DNA from: Rudanella lutea DSM 19387
Lineage (GTDB): Bacteria; Bacteroidota; Bacteroidia; Cytophagales; Spirosomataceae
DNA: 64,000 bases
Direction of reading: 5' to 3'
Assembly: GCF_000383955.1 (NCBI RefSeq)
Contig: NZ_KB913013.1
Location: 1,323,612-1,387,611 of the forward strand
The notes under the pieces were generated by a model that saw nothing but the letters and a program-made list of their open reading frames with translations, searched no databases and had not been told where the DNA came from. The stretch's first letter is position 1. Each line of letters begins with the position of its first letter. A program made the translations under genes and the position numbers. Shown here one piece after another: positions 52,271 through 61,634 of the stretch.

Positions 52271-53695
52271 CTATCGCTTTTCAGAGATCACTTCCTTAAT
52301 GTCGGAGATGATTTTGCTGGCGAGGTGTTCGGCCGTCGAGAGCGTGTCCGACTCGGAGTAGATCCGAATAATTGGCTCGGTGTTCGACTTACGCAGGTGT
52401 ACCCACTCCCGGTCAAACTCAATTTTAACGCCATCAATCGTATTGATCGGGTTGCGTGCGTATTTCGCCTTAATGCGCTCCAACACCGAATCGACGTCGA
52501 TAGTGGGCGTCAGTTCAATTTTGTTTTTCGAGATGTAGTAGCTTGGGTACGTCCGGCGCAGAATCGAAGCCGATTTCCCAAACTTAGCCAGATGGCTCAG
52601 AAACAAGGCAATGCCTACAAGTGCATCGCGGCCGTAGTGCAGGTCGGGATAGATGACCCCACCGTTGCCCTCGCCCCCGATTACGGCATCGTTGGCCTTC
52701 ATCATTTCCACCACGTTCACCTCGCCTACGGCCGAGGCAAAGTGCTCTCCACCGGCTTTACGGGTTACGTCGCGCAGAGCTACCGTACTCGACAGGTTCG
52801 AAACGGTGTTACCGGACCGCCCGTCGGCCGGGCGATTTTTAAGCACATAATCGGCTACAGCTACCAGGGTGTATTCTTCACCAAACGGCGACCCATCTTC
52901 GCAAATGAGGGCCAGTCGGTCCACATCAGGGTCAACCACGATCCCAAGGTCGATAGTATCTTTCCGGGTCAGGTTGATAATATCGGTCAGGTTTTCGGGC
53001 AGCGGCTCCGGGTTGTGCGCAAAGTTGCCCGTAGGCTCACAATGCAGTTTTGTGATGGTTTCGACACCCAACGCCTGCAACAACATAGGCACGGCGATAC
53101 CACCGGTTGAGTTGACGGCATCGACGGCGATGCGGAAGTTGCGGGCCGCAATAGCCACCCGATCAACGAGCGGCAAGGCCAGAATCTGGTCAATGTGCTT
53201 TTGCAGGTAGGTATCGTCGGTGCGATAACTGCCCAGTTTGCGCACTTCGGCAAAGTCGATGGCTTCGGCCTCGGCAATAGCCAGCACCTCAGCGCCATCA
53301 TCGCCCGAGATGAACTCCCCTTTCTCGTTCAGGAGCTTGAGGGCATTCCACTGAATGGGGTTGTGGCTGGCCGTCAGGATGATCCCGCCCGCTGCGTTTT
53401 CGGCCGGCACCGCCAGCTCAACGGTTGGGGTAGTCGACAGCCCCAGGTCAACGACGTTGATGCCCAACCCCTGCAAGGTAGCCGACACAATTCGCGACAC
53501 CATTTCGCCCGACAATCGGGCATCGCGGCCAATCACGACGGTTGGGGTCGTGTTGTTGCCCAGTGTCGTTGCCCGCTGGCGAAGCCACTGGCCGAAAGCA
53601 GCCGTAAATTTTACAACGTCCAACGGTGTCAGACCTTCTCCGCTGCGCCCCCCAATCGTTCCGCGAATCCCGGAGATAGATTTAATTAATGCCAC
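52271..53695 (-). CDS. glmM: Phosphoglucosamine mutase
   Basis: 474 residues of the alpha-D-phosphohexomutase family; converts glucosamine-6-phosphate to glucosamine-1-phosphate on the way to UDP-GlcNAc and peptidoglycan. The active-site loop is TASHNPIQWNALK with the phosphorylated Ser. Metal loop DPDVDRLALI has the three Asp. Sugar loop GGEGNGGVIYP and the phosphate site RKSNTEPIIRIY complete the four domains. GGEGNGG fits GlmM-type more than ManB (GGEMSGH). A single gene ended by the shared terminator. Confidence 0.92.
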   Translation of the reverse strand: MALIKSISGIRGTIGGRSGEGLTPLDVVKFTAAFGQWLRQRATTLGNNTTPTVVIGRDARLSGEMVSRIVSATLQGLGINVVDLGLSTTPTVELAVPAENAAGGIILTASHNPIQWNALKLLNEKGEFISGDDGAEVLAIAEAEAIDFAEVRKLGSYRTDDTYLQKHIDQILALPLVDRVAIAARNFRIAVDAVNSTGGIAVPMLLQALGVETITKLHCEPTGNFAHNPEPLPENLTDIINLTRKDTIDLGIVVDPDVDRLALICEDGSPFGEEYTLVAVADYVLKNRPADGRSGNTVSNLSSTVALRDVTRKAGGEHFASAVGEVNVVEMMKANDAVIGGEGNGGVIYPDLHYGRDALVGIALFLSHLAKFGKSASILRRTYPSYYISKNKIELTPTIDVDSVLERIKAKYARNPINTIDGVKIEFDREWVHLRKSNTEPIIRIYSESDTLSTAEHLASKIISDIKEVISEKR

Positions 53696-53812
53696 GTGAA
53701 TCGGTTAAAAAAGTCGTCTGTGAATCGGCAAAGATAACCACTCTGCGCGGTTGGGTACGTACCGTTTGTCAGAAAAATGTCCGCCAACAGGGCCCTTTCT
53801 GAACCCAGTTCG

Positions 53813-54589
53813 CTACCGGGTTCGGATAACAGGCAACCGCTTCAGAAGCTCCTTACGGGCCCCTTCTTTAATGGCAACCGTGCGGCCGCCTACCCAAATC
53901 TGCTCTTTCTCTACCCGATCTATGTGTTTTAGATTGATTACAAGCGATTTATCGAGCCGATAGAACAACCGGGGCGACAAATACCGGTTCACATAACTCA
54001 GGTTTCCGGTCACGACCACAGCCTGCCCACCATTGGGCGTCATAATTCGTTCGGCGGCTTCGCGGGTCAGGTACACGGTAGTAAAATTACGGGCAGCCTC
54101 CAGGTAAAAGATCTCCATTTGACCGACCCGACTGAATCCGTTCCGAATGGGCAGGTAAACGGGCTCCTCGGGTTCGGGGGGCGGTGGTAACTCGCCTGGG
54201 TTATAGTTCGACACCGCCAGTTCGATTTGGCCAATCAGCTCGTCGGTCCGAAAGGGTTTGTTCAGAAAAGCCGCTGGCCGGGTCATTTTGGCCCGTTCAA
54301 AGGTAGCCGGGTCCGTGCTGATGGTAACGCCGGTCAGGTAAATAAACGGAATGGGTTGCGTCAGGAGTAGTGCCTGTGCCACGGCCACGCCATCGCCCGC
54401 TGAGAGCGGGTCGAGGTTAATGTCGATCAAAGCGAGGTCGAACCGGTTGTTTTCGAGAAACACCATAGCCTCCTCGGCGGTGTGGGCTACTGCACCTACC
54501 TGAAAACCGGCCCGGTTCAGTTCGTTTTCAATAGCATCGGCAATCAACAAATCATCTTCAACCAGCAAGAGTTGTAAGGGTTCTCTCAT
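53813..54589 (-). CDS. LytTR-type response regulator
   Basis: 258 residues from ATG at 54589. Receiver domain 5-125 with phospho-Asp56 in LALIDINL, acidic pair EDD near residue 12, and NKPF for the Lys. A Pro/Glu linker (PPPPEPEEP) leads to a LytTR DNA-binding domain (155-258), with IFYLEAARNFTTVYL and HIDRVEKEQIWVGGR. It lies 19 bases after the histidine kinase gene on the same strand and is the evident partner. Target promoters are unknown. Confidence 0.92.
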   Translation of the reverse strand: MREPLQLLLVEDDLLIADAIENELNRAGFQVGAVAHTAEEAMVFLENNRFDLALIDINLDPLSAGDGVAVAQALLLTQPIPFIYLTGVTISTDPATFERAKMTRPAAFLNKPFRTDELIGQIELAVSNYNPGELPPPPEPEEPVYLPIRNGFSRVGQMEIFYLEAARNFTTVYLTREAAERIMTPNGGQAVVVTGNLSYVNRYLSPRLFYRLDKSLVINLKHIDRVEKEQIWVGGRTVAIKEGARKELLKRLPVIRTR

Positions 54590-54608
54590 AGGTGTGGTTA
54601 TTCGCTCA

Positions 54609-56303
54609 CTACTTAATTCCAATAACCAGATCGAACGTAACGCCGGGCGGCCCCGAAAACGTATGTTCTCCGCGTAACTGCCGAACCTGCAAATCGATCA
54701 GGCGTTGGCCGAACCCGGTCTTGTTTTCGGGGCTTGTCAACCAGCCGGGGCCATTGTCCCGAACCTGCAAATGCAATTTGCCATTTACCTCCCAGCACCG
54801 AACGGTTAACTGTGGATCTGGATGAGCGTTAAACGCGTATTTACAGGCGTTGGTTACCAGTTCGTTGATAATAAGAGCCAGCGGTATAGCCTGATCAATG
54901 TGAATGGGCACATTTTGCAACTGGTATAGGGGCTCAATCTGCCCAAAACCGTAACTATCGAGAATAGTCCGAACCAGCTTTGGAATAAACTGGGGAAGAC
55001 CCAGCGTTACAAGCTCTTCGCCCTGATGCAGCTGCTGGTTGAGCAACGCAATGGTGTGCACCCGCAGCTGACTTTCTTCAACGGCCCGGCGGGCGCTATC
55101 ATCGGTTAGGCGGTTCGACTGCAGGCTCAACAAGGCCGATACCGTATGCAGGTGATTTTTCATCCGGTGGCTCTGCTCGCGCACCAGGTGGGCATTCTGG
55201 AGGCTTATCTGCCGGTTTTGCCGATTGAGCCGGTAAAAGGCAAAACCAACACCAACCGACAGCAGCAGCAGGCCAAACATACCCCGGTTAATGTAACGCT
55301 GGGTCTGAAGGGTGTTGTGCTGCAGGGCAAGTTCGGCGTCGCGGGCTTTGAGCAACGCAGCTTGTTTTTCGGTGTCGTACACGATACTGAGCTGGGCAAT
55401 GGCCGCCCGGTGTTCGAGGCTCTCAGTTATTTTCTCCAGTGAGTCGACCACCATAGCCTCCCGATGGGCTTCTTTCCAGTTTTGGGTAGCCCGGTAGTAG
55501 CGCGCCAGCGTTTGGTGCAACAAAACTTGACCCTCCATATAGTCGACGGGCCTGACGCGGCTCATTTGTTCGACCGCCAATAGATGGGTACGCGCTCTGT
55601 CCAGATCATTCAGGTAGATGTAGGCCTGCACCAGCTCCAGGTTCAGGCTTATCATTTGCGCCAAATCGTTCCGGGCTTCGTGTACCTTAAGGGCTCCGTT
55701 GAAGCAATCAATGGCCTGCCGGGGCGCTTTTTCAGCCAAAATGCCCCCTTTACTCCGTAAGACATACGCTATTTCGAGTGGACTTTTGATCTGACGAGCC
55801 ACGGCCTCGGCCCGTTGAATGTAAAACAGAGCACTATCAGCCGAATAGGCAAACGGACGTTCGGTCGTAAACCGAAAAGCCCGGTTAGCGATCCAGTGCA
55901 ACCCGCTCAGAAACGTGTACGAGCTCATCAGGCTATGCGGATGATTCAGCTTCCGGCTGTTAGCCAATGCTTTGTGACCGTAGACATACGCCTGCGCGTA
56001 GTCTTTGATGGTCTCGCTGGAGCTACCCAACTGAATATACACTTTGTTGAGTTCTTGTGATGGCCCCCGGCTTTCGCGGAGCCGGAGCGAAAGGAGCATC
56101 CAACGCCAGCTTGCGGCCCCCTCACCCACCGATCGGTACCGCTTACCCAGCAAATAGGCAGCCTCGGCCATAGCAGGCGTATCGCAACGCGCTACAGCTG
56201 TACGATATTCGGCCTGAGCAGCCAGAATCTTCTGCTGTGGCGACGACTGCCCCAACACCCCGCCAGATCCCAAAAAGAACAAGAATAGTAAACGTTTATC
56301 CAT
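54609..56303 (-). CDS. TPR-containing sensor histidine kinase
   Basis: 564 residues. Signal peptide (MDKRLLFLFFLGSGGVLGQ), then a helical TPR region (25-320) with paired repeats such as AYVYGHKALANSRKLNHP. One membrane helix (INRGMFGLLLLSVGVGFAF, ~338-356), then a HisKA_2-type domain with His379 in SHRMKNHLHTV and the HATPase domain (LIINELVTNACKYAF; RDNGPGW; GQRLIDLQV). Periplasmic TPR sensing is inferred. The downstream LytTR regulator is the partner. Such two-gene units are frequent in Cytophagales. Confidence 0.92.
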   Translation of the reverse strand: MDKRLLFLFFLGSGGVLGQSSPQQKILAAQAEYRTAVARCDTPAMAEAAYLLGKRYRSVGEGAASWRWMLLSLRLRESRGPSQELNKVYIQLGSSSETIKDYAQAYVYGHKALANSRKLNHPHSLMSSYTFLSGLHWIANRAFRFTTERPFAYSADSALFYIQRAEAVARQIKSPLEIAYVLRSKGGILAEKAPRQAIDCFNGALKVHEARNDLAQMISLNLELVQAYIYLNDLDRARTHLLAVEQMSRVRPVDYMEGQVLLHQTLARYYRATQNWKEAHREAMVVDSLEKITESLEHRAAIAQLSIVYDTEKQAALLKARDAELALQHNTLQTQRYINRGMFGLLLLSVGVGFAFYRLNRQNRQISLQNAHLVREQSHRMKNHLHTVSALLSLQSNRLTDDSARRAVEESQLRVHTIALLNQQLHQGEELVTLGLPQFIPKLVRTILDSYGFGQIEPLYQLQNVPIHIDQAIPLALIINELVTNACKYAFNAHPDPQLTVRCWEVNGKLHLQVRDNGPGWLTSPENKTGFGQRLIDLQVRQLRGEHTFSGPPGVTFDLVIGIK

Positions 56304-56537
56304 ATAAGGTCACCAACCTTAGGGTAAACTTACAATGGCAAACGCCTTATAGCAACCGTGTTTTTACTTAGTGGAGAAAAAACCGGATTTGGTGGAGATC
56401 TCCCACTAAAATGACGTGAGTGTTATATAAACTTGGAATAGTTTTCCGACTTATCCAACCCATTTGACTACATTGAGACAACTGAATTAGCGTTGACTAT
56501 TCAGTTGTCTTCTTCACTACCACCCCACACATAGCTG

Positions 56538-57407
56538 TCAGACGGCCGGGTTCGGAACAGCTATTCCGCCATCGTTTGTGATCAGAAGTTCGTTGGAAAA
56601 TACGGAGGTGGCTGAGCCGTTGTAACTGCCCGTAATGGGAGCCGCCAACTCAGGGCGGGCCGTACTCGTCAGAAAAATATGCCGGTTATTGACTACTGCC
56701 CCTTCGGTTGGGTCGAATCCCCGCCAGCCTGCGCCGGGCAGGTACACCTCGGCCCAGGCGTGGAGTTCGTGTTCCTGCTGCGGATTACCAAACAGATACC
56801 CACTCACAAACCGGGCGGCCAGACCCAAACTCCGGCAGGCAGCCATAAACAAGGTGGTATAATCGCGGCAGGAGCCCTGCCGGGCCTGTAGCGTATCTTC
56901 GGGGGCGTTGGGAGCCCCGTGTTCGCGCTTCTCGTAGGCAAAGCCCCGGATGGTCTGGTTCAGCACCGACAAAAACGGGACGGTTTCCCAGTTCACCCCG
57001 GCAGCCAGCCGACGCGCCCACAGCTCCACCTCGGCCGTTACGCCCGTGCGGTCCAGATACGGGTGCAGCAGGGCCTCTACCCCAGCCTGATACCGGAAGC
57101 CGGGCAGTTTTTTGCTCTCGAACGGAAAAATTACAAAATCAAACGAGTTGAAATCGTCAGATTGCAACGTCATATCAGCCGTAACACTCAAGTGCCGTGT
57201 AGGCCCATGAAAGTACACCACCTGCTGTACATTACCCTCCACATCAATATTCCGCACGATTTTCGACGGCACCGGGTCGATGGTGAGCTCGTACGCAAGC
57301 AACCGCTGATACGGGTACATGCGGGGGTACAGGTACAGGGTATGCGGATTCAGGGCAACGGGTCCATTGTACTGGTACGTAGACGTGTGCCGAACGTGGA
57401 GGTGCAT
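56538..57407 (-). CDS. Transglutaminase-like cysteine peptidase family protein
   Basis: 289 residues from ATG at 57407. It has an N-terminal bacterial transglutaminase-type beta domain (HVRHTSTYQYNGPV to ~120) and a core with Cys180 in GSCRDYTTLF, His216 in LHAWAEVYLP and Asp232 in GFDPTEG, so the catalytic triad is complete. No signal peptide with this start. This family is regularly encoded beside Anbu; here it follows that gene after 51 bases. It probably cleaves or modifies a peptide. Its partner genes for alpha-E and ATP-grasp domains are missing. Confidence 0.92.
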   Translation of the reverse strand: MHLHVRHTSTYQYNGPVALNPHTLYLYPRMYPYQRLLAYELTIDPVPSKIVRNIDVEGNVQQVVYFHGPTRHLSVTADMTLQSDDFNSFDFVIFPFESKKLPGFRYQAGVEALLHPYLDRTGVTAEVELWARRLAAGVNWETVPFLSVLNQTIRGFAYEKREHGAPNAPEDTLQARQGSCRDYTTLFMAACRSLGLAARFVSGYLFGNPQQEHELHAWAEVYLPGAGWRGFDPTEGAVVNNRHIFLTSTARPELAAPITGSYNGSATSVFSNELLITNDGGIAVPNPAV

Positions 57408-57458
57408 AAGCGCAACAAAGAGTAGATAGAGGTTCAACCGGTAAAATCGGGCGGTTGT

Positions 57459-58202
57459 TTACGGATACCGGTTGCCCGACCCCAGCTTCTCAAAAATAGG
57501 GTCCATCCAGTAATTGGGCAGTTTCCGAACCGAATTATTGAGCAACGCACTCCACTGATGCGATATTTCGTCCATATCGTCCTTTTCAAGCCGGTGCTCG
57601 GTCATGTGGAAGCTGTTGTTGGGGTAGATCACCACATCGAGCGGGTAATCAACATCGTTGGCACTCACGCGGGTGGCGTCAAACGCCAGAAAACCAATTT
57701 TGAGGGCGTCGGCAAGGCTGGTGTCGTAGGTCAGGTTTCGGAACAGCAGCGGTTTGCCATAGCCCGAGTTACCGATGATTTTGAACAACGACCCATTATC
57801 GACCTCAACCCAGTTGCCCTCGGGGTACAGCATGAAGAGCTTGTGTTCTTCGTCGTCTTCGAGCTGCCCGCCCACAATGGCATTGAGGTTGAAATTGAGG
57901 CCGCTGGCGGTGAGCGACTCCCGGTCTTCGCGGGCCACCCGCTTCACCTGCTCCCCAAACGCGTTCACGGCCTTGTAGAGTTTATTAAACGAACGGTCTT
58001 GCTCGGCCAGTACTTCGCGGAAGTAGGTAATGGCCTTGTCGCGCACCGACCGCAGCCCCGAGGTCATCACAAATAGCGAGTGGTGTTCTACCTGATGAAC
58101 GGTAATTTTCCGGTTACTCGACACTTCGGTACCCGACGTCAGGCGGGTATCGGCAATGGCCACCAGGCCCGAACGCACTTTGATACCTAAACAATAGGTC
58201 AT
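57459..58202 (-). CDS. Anbu-type proteasome-like peptidase
   Basis: 247 residues from ATG at 58202; the earlier in-frame Met would hide the active site. After Met the sequence reads TYCLGIKVRSGLVAIADTR, placing Thr2 as the N-terminal nucleophile. TEVSSNRKITV has the Lys of the Ntn fold, and the Gly-rich LNAIVGGQLEDDE follows. FLAFDATRVSANDVD and PLDVVIY are typical of Anbu (ancestral beta subunit). It forms helical or ring assemblies in other species. Adjacent transglutaminase supports the call. Expected cytoplasmic location. Confidence 0.92.
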   Translation of the reverse strand: MTYCLGIKVRSGLVAIADTRLTSGTEVSSNRKITVHQVEHHSLFVMTSGLRSVRDKAITYFREVLAEQDRSFNKLYKAVNAFGEQVKRVAREDRESLTASGLNFNLNAIVGGQLEDDEEHKLFMLYPEGNWVEVDNGSLFKIIGNSGYGKPLLFRNLTYDTSLADALKIGFLAFDATRVSANDVDYPLDVVIYPNNSFHMTEHRLEKDDMDEISHQWSALLNNSVRKLPNYWMDPIFEKLGSGNRYP

Positions 58203-58344
58203 AACAATAGAAAACAAGTCGAAGGCCAAAGGTCGAAAGTAGGGCGGCAAAAGCCAAATTTTTACCGTAACCTGCTCCTTATTGCTTTCATGACCGAACC
58301 CGGATTTGGGCCATAGTCGGGCTTGCGCAACGTGCTAAAACAAA

Positions 58345-58374
58345 AAAGCTGTCCTCACAACGAAAGACAGCTTT
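58345..58374 (-). terminator. Terminator of the LytTR regulator gene
   Basis: AAAGCTGTC (58345-58353) pairs with GACAGCTTT (58366-58374); on the minus strand the stem is followed by a T-run (TTTTTTG). Confidence 0.8.
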
Positions 58375-58479
58375 CCTAACTACCGGTCTATAAAAAAATA
58401 TACTGATTACAAAGCAATCAAATTCCGTACAGTCATGCCACCTACATAATAGAAAGGGTGACGAACCGGTAAAAAAAGG

Positions 58480-59196
58480 TCATGAATACGCCCCGGTTTC
58501 GGTGTAGGTTCCGTTAAACTGCATGAGTTTTTTCAACAGCTCTTTTTTGCAATGGTAGCTAACCGGAATTTCGTGCCCTTCGATCAGGACTGAGTGGGCT
58601 TTAAGATGAGTAACTTTCTGGACATCAACGCAGAATTGTTTGTGGACCCGCACAAAGCGTTCGTCGAGTTGTTTGATTAACTGCCGCAGCGACTTTTTCA
58701 TGCAGATACGCTCGGTAGCGGTGACGATGATGGCGTAATTCCCGGAGGTTTCCAGCCAGAGGATTTCGTCTAACGGGAGTTTTTTCTGTCCATGCTGATG
58801 GCGTACAAGCAAGAAACTGTTCACTCCTTTTGCTCCTTGAATCGAGCTGTTGACCAGCCGGATCATCGACTGTAAACTGAGCTTGTCAAACGGCCGGACC
58901 AGATACCCAAATTTTGTATCGCCCGTCAGTTGTCGACAGAGTTCCTCATTATTTGAGAAGCTCACAAATACCGTAGGAATTGCCAACGACCGAAGGTCAT
59001 CCAGCATTTCAAGTATGTTTTCGTTTTGCAGAAAAACGTCAGCCAGTATAAGAGACGGAGGGGCTTGCTGTAGAACAATACGTGCCTGTTTGATTGAGCT
59101 AACCACTTCGATCTGCGTGAATCCCAACTCAGAGACTATTTGTTTTAGACGCACCTGCTCAAGCAGATCGTCTTCAATAATCAACACATCAGTCAT
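58480..59196 (-). CDS. LytTR-type response regulator
   Basis: 238 residues from ATG at 59196. Receiver domain 1-120 with IIEDD at the start and phospho-Asp53 in LILADVFLQ; VRPF carries Arg rather than Lys at the usual Lys-Pro pair, an unusual change. LytTR domain (135-238) includes ILWLETSGNYAIIVTA and KQFCVDVQKVTHLKAH. The gene follows a TPR-histidine kinase gene after a 113-base spacer on the same strand, the presumed partner, and ends at a clear terminator. Confidence 0.9.
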   Translation of the reverse strand: MTDVLIIEDDLLEQVRLKQIVSELGFTQIEVVSSIKQARIVLQQAPPSLILADVFLQNENILEMLDDLRSLAIPTVFVSFSNNEELCRQLTGDTKFGYLVRPFDKLSLQSMIRLVNSSIQGAKGVNSFLLVRHQHGQKKLPLDEILWLETSGNYAIIVTATERICMKKSLRQLIKQLDERFVRVHKQFCVDVQKVTHLKAHSVLIEGHEIPVSYHCKKELLKKLMQFNGTYTETGAYS

Positions 59197-59309
59197 AGTT
59201 ACGGTAAGGTGAGTTCTACTTCGGAACACGAACAAAAGGATATCTGCCAAGAGTTTTGCCGGCGGGAGGGTAATCAGACAAAAAAAGGGGATAATTGAGA
59301 TTGTTCAAT

Positions 59310-61301
59310 TTATGCCCCTTCATACGCCCGCCAGATTGCGGGTAAGGAGTCCAGTTGTCGGCTCACAGGAAGCGTCACCACAAAACAGATTCCCTCGGGT
59401 CGGCCGTGCTCCACCGTTATATTGCCCTTGTTACGGGCCACAAAATCGCGCACCAGCAACAGGCCTAACCCCAGGCCCTGCTCACCCAACTGAACCGACC
59501 GGCGCCCGACCAGTACCCCTTGTAAAAACAGCAGCTTGTCGGAAGTGACTCCACTACCCGAATTCCAGACTTCAATACGCACCTGATGATCTGGCAGGAG
59601 GACACCCGAAACGGAAATACAGCCACTTGACCCGATAGCCTTCAGCGCATTGTCGATCAGGTTACGCACAATCAACTCCAAACCATCTACATCGGCCCAA
59701 ACCAGCACCGTATCTGCACAGTTGACGGCAATATTGATATCATGAAATTGCACCAGATTTCGGTACAGGTCGGTCACCCGGTGCAGCAAGTCGTTGAGCC
59801 GGATGTTGTCGGGGTGGTACGGGATCGCTTCGCGTTGCGCCAGCGCCCAACGAAGGAGGTTATCGAGCATGGTTTCGATCTGTACGCCGGCCGAATCGAT
59901 GGCCTGCGATATCTGCCCGATGTCGGCATAGGCCCGTTGTTTCAACCGGTCGCTGATCAGGTCGGCCAGGCCACGAAACGAGACGAGGGGCTTACGCATG
60001 TCGTGGGCAATAATCCCGATAAACTGCTCCCGGGCCTTGTACAACTGCTGCACTTCGGCAAGGGCCAGAGCGCGTTGCCTGTTAATTCGGCGGAGTCGCC
60101 AAAACAAAAGCCCAATCGCCGTCGCAACGATGGTAACCAGAATCAGCCCGGCCGTAATAACCCGGTACTGGAACGCAGCTGCCTGCTGTTTTTGGGTGAG
60201 CTCGGCAATTTGTGTCTGCTTTCGCTCTGTCTCATACCGAACCTGTAGCTCCAGCATCTTTTTATTGTTCTCGGCCAGAAACACCAGCCCATTGTATTTC
60301 TGCACGCTGTCGGCCAGACGGTTAGCGGCCACGTAATCGCCTTTCTTCTGCACCAGCTCCCGGTACTTAGTGTAGGGCCCCGCCAGAATGGCGTAATTAA
60401 CCGGCTTAGCGCGGCTAAGCATGGCAATACTCTGCCGACAAAGAGCAATGCCTTCGTCGATCCGGTTCAGCTTATAACAGTCCGTAGCGAGGTTATAGGT
60501 CAGAGTGGCCATTTCCCAGTCCTGTTCCGGCCTCAATAGCTGCAACACCTGTTTGTTACGGCTGTAAGCCTTCTCATGTTCGCCAATGAGGCCGTAATAA
60601 ATGGCTTCGATACGTCCGAACCGGTACCGTGCGTAGGCACAATCAGGGTATTGTTCAATTACCCGTTCGGCATTATCCAACGTCTGCCGCATAGAGCGGG
60701 CTCCGTTGTCCATTTCGCCATACTGAAACCGGGTGTAAACCAGCTGAGTTGTCAGGTAATCATGTACGTTGCTGTTTTCGTGCAACAGTGCCTCCATTTT
60801 CTTCAGATACTGCTCACTTAGTGCCCGGCTCGACGTAATCCGGTTGCCATACAAGGTCGAGTTGGTCAACACCAGCAACCCGTAGGCGTGGAGTTGCCCC
60901 GAACGATCATTTTGGGACCCAAAACGCTTAAGCGCCTTATTAGCCAGGGGAACAACATCGACCAGCCGGTTCTGATTGAATACTTGATACGCTTCAAGAT
61001 ACTGTGCCCACGCCATAGCGTTTTCCCGCTTCTGCACGGTAGCCAGCCGGTTGATTTCGGGTAGATGTGTCCCAACCCTATCGTGATAATTCCAGGTGTA
61101 CGTTCGTTCGAGCGTAATGAGTGCTTTGAGCCGTGTCTGTGGGTTGGCTTTGGGATTGGCGCGCACCCATTGTTCGAGGCTGTCGGGGTTGTTTTTGGGG
61201 TACGTATCAGCAAATGATTGGGCCCTACTCCTGTGCGCGGGCCATAGCAGGTTACCAAAAAGCAGCAACACAATCCCTATTCGAGAAAGGTCAGTACACA
61301 T
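59310..61301 (-). CDS. TPR-containing sensor histidine kinase
   Basis: 663 residues. Signal peptide (MCTDLSRIGIVLLLFG, cut near RAQS) is followed by TPR-like helices (30-375), a membrane helix (VITAGLILVTIVATAIGLLFW, ~382-402), a short coiled coil, then HisKA with His433 in IIAHDMRKP and HATPase (LIVRNLIDNALKA; GEQGLGLGLLLV). In the usual histidine motif HE/HDL the Asp-Met form is normal for this subtype. The layout equals that of the kinase at 54609-56303 but the kinase core belongs to another subgroup. Partner: the LytTR regulator just downstream. Confidence 0.92.
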   Translation of the reverse strand: MCTDLSRIGIVLLLFGNLLWPAHRSRAQSFADTYPKNNPDSLEQWVRANPKANPQTRLKALITLERTYTWNYHDRVGTHLPEINRLATVQKRENAMAWAQYLEAYQVFNQNRLVDVVPLANKALKRFGSQNDRSGQLHAYGLLVLTNSTLYGNRITSSRALSEQYLKKMEALLHENSNVHDYLTTQLVYTRFQYGEMDNGARSMRQTLDNAERVIEQYPDCAYARYRFGRIEAIYYGLIGEHEKAYSRNKQVLQLLRPEQDWEMATLTYNLATDCYKLNRIDEGIALCRQSIAMLSRAKPVNYAILAGPYTKYRELVQKKGDYVAANRLADSVQKYNGLVFLAENNKKMLELQVRYETERKQTQIAELTQKQQAAAFQYRVITAGLILVTIVATAIGLLFWRLRRINRQRALALAEVQQLYKAREQFIGIIAHDMRKPLVSFRGLADLISDRLKQRAYADIGQISQAIDSAGVQIETMLDNLLRWALAQREAIPYHPDNIRLNDLLHRVTDLYRNLVQFHDINIAVNCADTVLVWADVDGLELIVRNLIDNALKAIGSSGCISVSGVLLPDHQVRIEVWNSGSGVTSDKLLFLQGVLVGRRSVQLGEQGLGLGLLLVRDFVARNKGNITVEHGRPEGICFVVTLPVSRQLDSLPAIWRAYEGA

Positions 61302-61634
61302 ATTTTGGGCAAATGGTTAAGTACAAGTAAATGAGTAATCAACTATTTTAACGTATAGGTAAGTTTTGACAATTTAGTTATAAATGTACCAATTCGGTGT
61401 AAGCAGATCTGTCTCTTATTTCTGCAATGATCGACTCTTGCCATCTCGACGTTTTCTGGTCCTATTTTTACTGGGGTCCTATTGATCTCTTCTACTCCAC
61501 CAATTTCCCTCTGCCCGTTGGATTCATGTACAAATAAGTTTGGATAAACACCCTTTATTAATTTCTCTCTCCGCTTCGCATAGAAATTGATTCAGTCCCG
61601 GAAGGACAATTCATTGCCTGACCCTTGCCTTTTC
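61302..61634. other. AT-rich divergent promoter spacer
   Basis: 333 bases between two divergent genes. Besides the TAAGTTTG box at 61535 there is no visible coding frame or long repeat. Confidence 0.6.
61535..61542 (+). promoter_or_regulatory. -7 promoter element TAAGTTTG
   Basis: Exact match to TAnnTTTG about 93 bases before the start of the surface protein. A TTG at 61518-61520 lies 14 bases upstream, closer than the usual 18-22, so the -33 box is unsure. Confidence 0.45.
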
